64,000 nt of DNA from Roseivirga sp. 4D4. Its GTDB lineage: Bacteria > Bacteroidota > Bacteroidia > Cytophagales > Cyclobacteriaceae. The notes beneath the pieces are model-generated. The model did no database searches, was not told the DNA's origin, and worked only from the letters and a program-made list of their open reading frames with translations. Shown here one piece after another: positions 60,666-64,000 of this stretch. Every line of letters starts with the position of its first letter. The stretch's first letter is position 1. The stretch lies in the NCBI RefSeq assembly GCF_001747095.1, contig NZ_MDGP01000001.1, forward strand, positions 4,075,001-4,139,000. The letters are read 5' to 3'. A program made the position numbers and the translations under genes.

Positions 60666-61769
60666 ATGCGATACATTTCTGTATTATTAGTCCTTTTGGT
60701 TTTCGGCTGTGGTGCACAGAAAAAAGAAACAGTCTCGACTGAAGCTAGATCTGCTCAAGACTCACTTTTGCTTCACCCAGAAGAAATGAAGTACCTCAGG
60801 AATATCAAGCAATTGACTTTTGGAGGTAATAACGCAGAGGCGTATTGGAGTTTTGACGACAAGCACATTGTCTTCCAGTCGGACTATGCTGAATGGGGAG
60901 TAGGTTGTGATCAAATGTTTGTGACGGATTGGCGCAATGATGACTTAAAGAATAACCGACCGCAAATGGTCAGTACAGGAATGGGAAGGACTACTTGTTC
61001 CTACTTCTTGCCGGGGAATAAAACGATCGTTTATGGATCTACTCACTTAGGTGGGGAGAACTGCCCTCCAGTACCTGAGAGAAGGGCGGACGGAAAATAT
61101 GTTTGGCCGATCTACCCGAGCTTCGATATTTTCACTGCAGACCTAGATGGTAATATCATTGATCAATTGACTAATGAGGAGGGCTATGATGCCGAAGCTA
61201 CCGTTTCCCCGAAAGGCGATCGTATCGTTTTCACTTCTATGAGAACTGGTGACTTGGAGTTGTTCACTATGAATATCGATGGTTCTGATGTGAAGCAAAT
61301 CACCAACGAATTGGGATATGATGGTGGAGCATTCTTTTCGCCTGACGGGTCAAAACTTATTTTTAGATCTTCTAGACCGAAGACTGAGGAAGACATTAAA
61401 ATCTACCAGGACCTATTGAAAGAAGGTTTGGTAATGCCGACAGATATGGAGCTTTATATCTGCAATGCCGATGGTTCTGACCTGAGAAAACTAACCGATC
61501 TTGGCCAAGCCAACTGGGCACCGTTCTTTCACCCATCAGGCGAGAAAATCATCTTTGCCTCAAATCATACAGCTACAAGAGGCTTCCCTTTCAATCTCTA
61601 CATGATCAACATAGATGGTACTGGCCTGACGCGAATCACAAGAGATGAAACCTTTGATGCCTTCCCTGTATTCTCTAATGACGGTAAGCATATTGTTTTC
61701 TCTTCTAACCGTAACAATGGTGGCGGCAGAGATACAAACTTGTTTGTAGCTGAGTGGATTGGGGGGTAA
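60666..61769 (+). CDS. TolB-like (PD40) beta-propeller lipoprotein (367 aa)
   Basis: A lipoprotein signal (LLVFGCGAQKK) is followed by TolB/WD40-like PD40 repeats: YWSFDDKHIVFQSD, SPKGDRIVFTSMRTGDLELF, SPDGSKLIFRSS, HPSGEKIIFASN and SNDGKHIVFSSNRN. It probably forms a propeller on the periplasmic side for protein binding. Function not known. An inverted-repeat terminator follows. Confidence 0.88.
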   Translation: MRYISVLLVLLVFGCGAQKKETVSTEARSAQDSLLLHPEEMKYLRNIKQLTFGGNNAEAYWSFDDKHIVFQSDYAEWGVGCDQMFVTDWRNDDLKNNRPQMVSTGMGRTTCSYFLPGNKTIVYGSTHLGGENCPPVPERRADGKYVWPIYPSFDIFTADLDGNIIDQLTNEEGYDAEATVSPKGDRIVFTSMRTGDLELFTMNIDGSDVKQITNELGYDGGAFFSPDGSKLIFRSSRPKTEEDIKIYQDLLKEGLVMPTDMELYICNADGSDLRKLTDLGQANWAPFFHPSGEKIIFASNHTATRGFPFNLYMINIDGTGLTRITRDETFDAFPVFSNDGKHIVFSSNRNNGGGRDTNLFVAEWIGG

Positions 61770-61776
61770 TATATTA

Positions 61777-61822
61777 AATGATCAATGTTGAATTATGAAT
61801 TAGTAATTCAACATTGATCATT
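61777..61822. terminator. Perfect 19-bp inverted repeat between convergent genes
   Basis: Arms 61777-61795 and 61804-61822 are perfectly complementary around an 8-nt loop. It probably ends transcription from both sides, although the T-tracts are short. It is AT-rich and not otherwise repeated in the window. Confidence 0.6.
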
Positions 61823-61829
61823 TGAAAGC

Positions 61830-63374
61830 TTAATTCTTAGACTCAAGTAGCTTTCTAAGACTTTTATTCTCCTCTTCTAGAGCCTTTAACCTAGCCTCTT
61901 GATCCTTATTCCTTTTGTCCTGTTCAATTAAGTAAAGCGTCAACTCCTCCACCTTCTTCAAAAGTGTGGTCTGAATATCTCCCAAATCCTGGCCTTTTTC
62001 TTCAATCTCTTTGGTGGAAGGAACCTCTGGAAGGTGCTGGTTAGCTTGGATATAAGCTTCAAGCTCACTCAGGTTTTTTAGTTTGTAATTAGGAGAGAAG
62101 ACATAGTCTGGCCAATCTGCTCCTGTGGTAGAGACTCTCACTTTTTTGGCTAGGACTGTTCCGTCAACTGAAAGTTTTTCGGTGGGTGATAAAGTGCCGA
62201 TACCTATCTTTCCACTAGTTGTGACTGTCATCTTTTCACTTCCATTAGAAATAATACTAAAGTTATGATTGGATATGGTTCCGACTTTCGCATTTCCACC
62301 TGTATGAGCCCATAAGGAAGTTTGGACACCCGTACTTCTTTCCTCTATCAGAATTCGAGAATGGACATTGTCGTCCAGATTGATTGTTGCGCCCCAATTG
62401 CCAGGATTGTTAAATGTGTCATCACCGACATAGAGGTGGCCATTCCTTAGGTCTAATTTGGCGTTAGGCGTACTTGTACCAATACCGATATTACCATTTG
62501 TTGCTATCCTGACCTTTTCATCGTGGTTGGCAACTATTTGAAAATCGTGATTTGAGATAGTACCTACTTTGGAGGTTCCACCCGTATGAGACATCAAGGC
62601 GGTCTGAACTCCTGTACCCCTTTCTTCGATCAATACTCTGGAATGCACGTTGTCGTCCAGATTGATGGTTGCTCCCCAGCTGCCAGGATTGTTAAATGTG
62701 TCATCGCCAACATAAAGGTGGCCATTTCTGAGATCTAACTTTGCGTTAGGCGAAGTAGTGCCAATGCCCACATTGCCTCCTGACTCATTTAAAATGACAT
62801 GACCATTTCCAGTTCTCCATCTGTATTCTCCATCTGTGTAATCATAGAGGCCAAAAGTTGTTCCTCCTATTTCATATCCAAAATCATGTGCACCAGATCG
62901 GCTGAATTTCATTCCACGGGAATCAGATGAAAGGATATGGAGAGATGAGGTCGGTGAAGTGGTGCCAATACCTACTAACTGATTATGTTTTAAAGTCATA
63001 ATGTTTGAGAAACTGCTTAAGTCCTGTTCGTTAGAACTACTTCCCCAATCTATACCAACTATATTGAGATCTGCATTTCCTCCAGCAGTCATATGAAATA
63101 CAATTCCTTTTCCTGAGGTAGACCCATTGCCTGGCCAATCTGGCTTGAATCTATTATAGAGACCACTTACTGATGATGAATTTAAATAGGCATTAAACCC
63201 AATATATCCGAAGTTATTCATCCGAGTGCTGCCAATTGATGTATAAGGTCCTATTCGAACATCTTTGCGAGTATTGTCATAATCGACACCACCATTTGTA
63301 TCGAAGTTCTGAATTTGAGCAGAAACGAATATTGGTAGTGCCAGAGTAAGCAAGAGTGTAAGTGTCTTTTTCAT
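61830..63374 (-). CDS. Secreted repeat protein with tail-fibre-like C-terminus (514 aa)
   Basis: A signal peptide (ends FVSAQI) precedes Gly/Asn-rich beta repeats with GIGTTSP boxes, as in tail-fibre and S74-like proteins. Two long near-identical repeats run from about 200-278 and 279-357 (KLDLRNGHLYVGDD). The C-terminal part, KLSVDGTVLAKKVRVSTTGA, HLPEVPSTKEIEEKG and a coiled coil ending in Lys-rich residues, is shared with the next gene. No catalytic dyad is assured. It may be a cell-surface adhesin. Confidence 0.82.
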   Translation of the reverse strand: MKKTLTLLLTLALPIFVSAQIQNFDTNGGVDYDNTRKDVRIGPYTSIGSTRMNNFGYIGFNAYLNSSSVSGLYNRFKPDWPGNGSTSGKGIVFHMTAGGNADLNIVGIDWGSSSNEQDLSSFSNIMTLKHNQLVGIGTTSPTSSLHILSSDSRGMKFSRSGAHDFGYEIGGTTFGLYDYTDGEYRWRTGNGHVILNESGGNVGIGTTSPNAKLDLRNGHLYVGDDTFNNPGSWGATINLDDNVHSRVLIEERGTGVQTALMSHTGGTSKVGTISNHDFQIVANHDEKVRIATNGNIGIGTSTPNAKLDLRNGHLYVGDDTFNNPGNWGATINLDDNVHSRILIEERSTGVQTSLWAHTGGNAKVGTISNHNFSIISNGSEKMTVTTSGKIGIGTLSPTEKLSVDGTVLAKKVRVSTTGADWPDYVFSPNYKLKNLSELEAYIQANQHLPEVPSTKEIEEKGQDLGDIQTTLLKKVEELTLYLIEQDKRNKDQEARLKALEEENKSLRKLLESKN

Positions 63375-63379
63375 GATGC

Positions 63380-64000
63380 TTATTGTTTTTGTGTTTTGAT
63401 GGATTCAACTTCTTTTTTAAGCTCAAGAAACATGGTTCTAAGCTCAGAGTTTTCAGCTTCCAATTTTTGGTTCCTAACTTCTAACTTCTTTCTCCCAGCT
63501 TCTAACTCCAAGATGTATAGTGTCAACTCCTCCACCTTCTTCAAAAGTGTGGCCTGAATATCGCCCAAGTCCTGTCCTTTTACTTCTATCTCTTTGGCGG
63601 AAGGAACCTCTGGTAGGTGCTGATTGACTTGGATGAAAGCTGCTAGTTCACCAAGGCTTCTGAGCCTATAGTCAGGAGAGAAAACATAATCTGGCCAATC
63701 TGCTCCAGTGGTGGAGACTCTCACCTTCTTTGCTAGCACGGTGCCGTCTACTGAGAGTTTTTCGGTGGGAGAGGCGGTACCTATTCCAACGTAGTCATTG
63801 GAGTCAATCAATAATGCCTCATTGCCATGATTGTTAACCCTAAATAGCATTTGATTAGTAGAATGGTTGTATTGCATTCCCCCCACATAATTATCATCAG
63901 AATCGGCAAAGCCCATATATGCACGAACATTATTGGGAGTTAAAATTGAGATCATTGCCTCTCCCGAGTTTTCTACTGTGAGTTTTGAAAAACCATGTAC
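63380..64000 (-). CDS. Tail-fibre-like secreted protein, N-terminus beyond window
   Basis: This tandem paralogue ends at 63380 and is open to base 64000 upstream, so the N-terminus is outside. Its C-terminal 190 residues match the preceding protein: GIGTASPTEKLSVDGTVLAK, a VSTTGADWPDYVFSPDYRL block and QHLPEVPSAKEIEVKGQDLG, then a Leu/Lys/Glu coiled coil. The two genes are 5 bp apart, so one operon. Confidence 0.82.
   Translation of the reverse strand, partial: VHGFSKLTVENSGEAMISILTPNNVRAYMGFADSDDNYVGGMQYNHSTNQMLFRVNNHGNEALLIDSNDYVGIGTASPTEKLSVDGTVLAKKVRVSTTGADWPDYVFSPDYRLRSLGELAAFIQVNQHLPEVPSAKEIEVKGQDLGDIQATLLKKVEELTLYILELEAGRKKLEVRNQKLEAENSELRTMFLELKKEVESIKTQKQ

Overview
The window reads as a chromosomal segment of a marine-type Bacteroidota bacterium, probably order Cytophagales (a Roseivirga or Fulvivirga-like relative). 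The reasons are moderate AT richness, Bacteroidota-type tyrosine recombinases and relaxase, a YpdA-type bacillithiol reductase, a DUF2807 adhesin-head protein, many proteins with short AQ-ending signal peptides, and TANNTTTG-type rather than classical promoters. The exact genus cannot be fixed from the sequence alone.

Positions 1-1218 hold the N-terminal 406 residues of a NACHT-family NTPase that runs off the left edge. Next comes an integrated mobile element of about 25.7 kb (1816-27547). Its ends are a 46-bp duplication of the 3' part of tRNA-Asn (1816-1861 and 27502-27547), and each end has a matching 25-bp arm-type integrase site just inside. The element has its own tyrosine recombinase, an Xre regulator, an AlpA-type regulator with a second, P4-type integrase (itself beside a tRNA-Thr 3' fragment and paired arm-type repeats), a RadC-like protein, an oriT-like set of hairpins, MobC, a relaxase and a VirD4/TraG coupling protein. 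No VirB4 or other mating-channel genes are visible, so it looks like an integrative mobilizable element.

The cargo is mostly defence-like or unknown. It includes a translationally coupled pair of a small protein and a membrane-anchored GAF-like protein, a membrane protein with a secreted PHP phosphoesterase, a Hachiman system (HamA DUF1837 nuclease and HamB helicase) with an extra downstream gene, and beside the right end a three-gene operon (CoiA-like protein, 528-residue helical protein, 563-residue endonuclease-like protein) that I do not recognise as a described system.

From 27.5 kb onward the gene content is ordinary chromosome: an atypical Nramp-like transporter, Hsp20, an HtrA protease, an ALDH7-type aldehyde dehydrogenase, NRDE, DinB and YHS proteins. 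A sigma-54 activator follows, with a predicted local regulon: a common 14-bp operator plus two divergent -24/-12 promoters controlling an outer-membrane-type protein on one side and an ATP-grasp/LysE/Crp operon on the other. A tRNA-Glu/tRNA-Ser cluster at 42.0-42.9 kb contains degenerate tRNA-related copies carrying hairpin insertions, including a tRNA-Ser relic with three insertions of exactly 22 nt.

The rest comprises BrkB/thioesterase/MltG, Sua5-like and WbqC genes, ClpC, an M20 amidohydrolase, an ECF sigma/anti-sigma/Spy-like stress cluster with a dihaem peroxidase, MgtE, a thioredoxin-fold protein, YpdA, DoxX, a TetR/SDR pair with clear operators, a K+ channel, an M28 peptidase, a TolB-like propeller, and two tandem tail-fibre-like repeat proteins, the second cut by the right edge.
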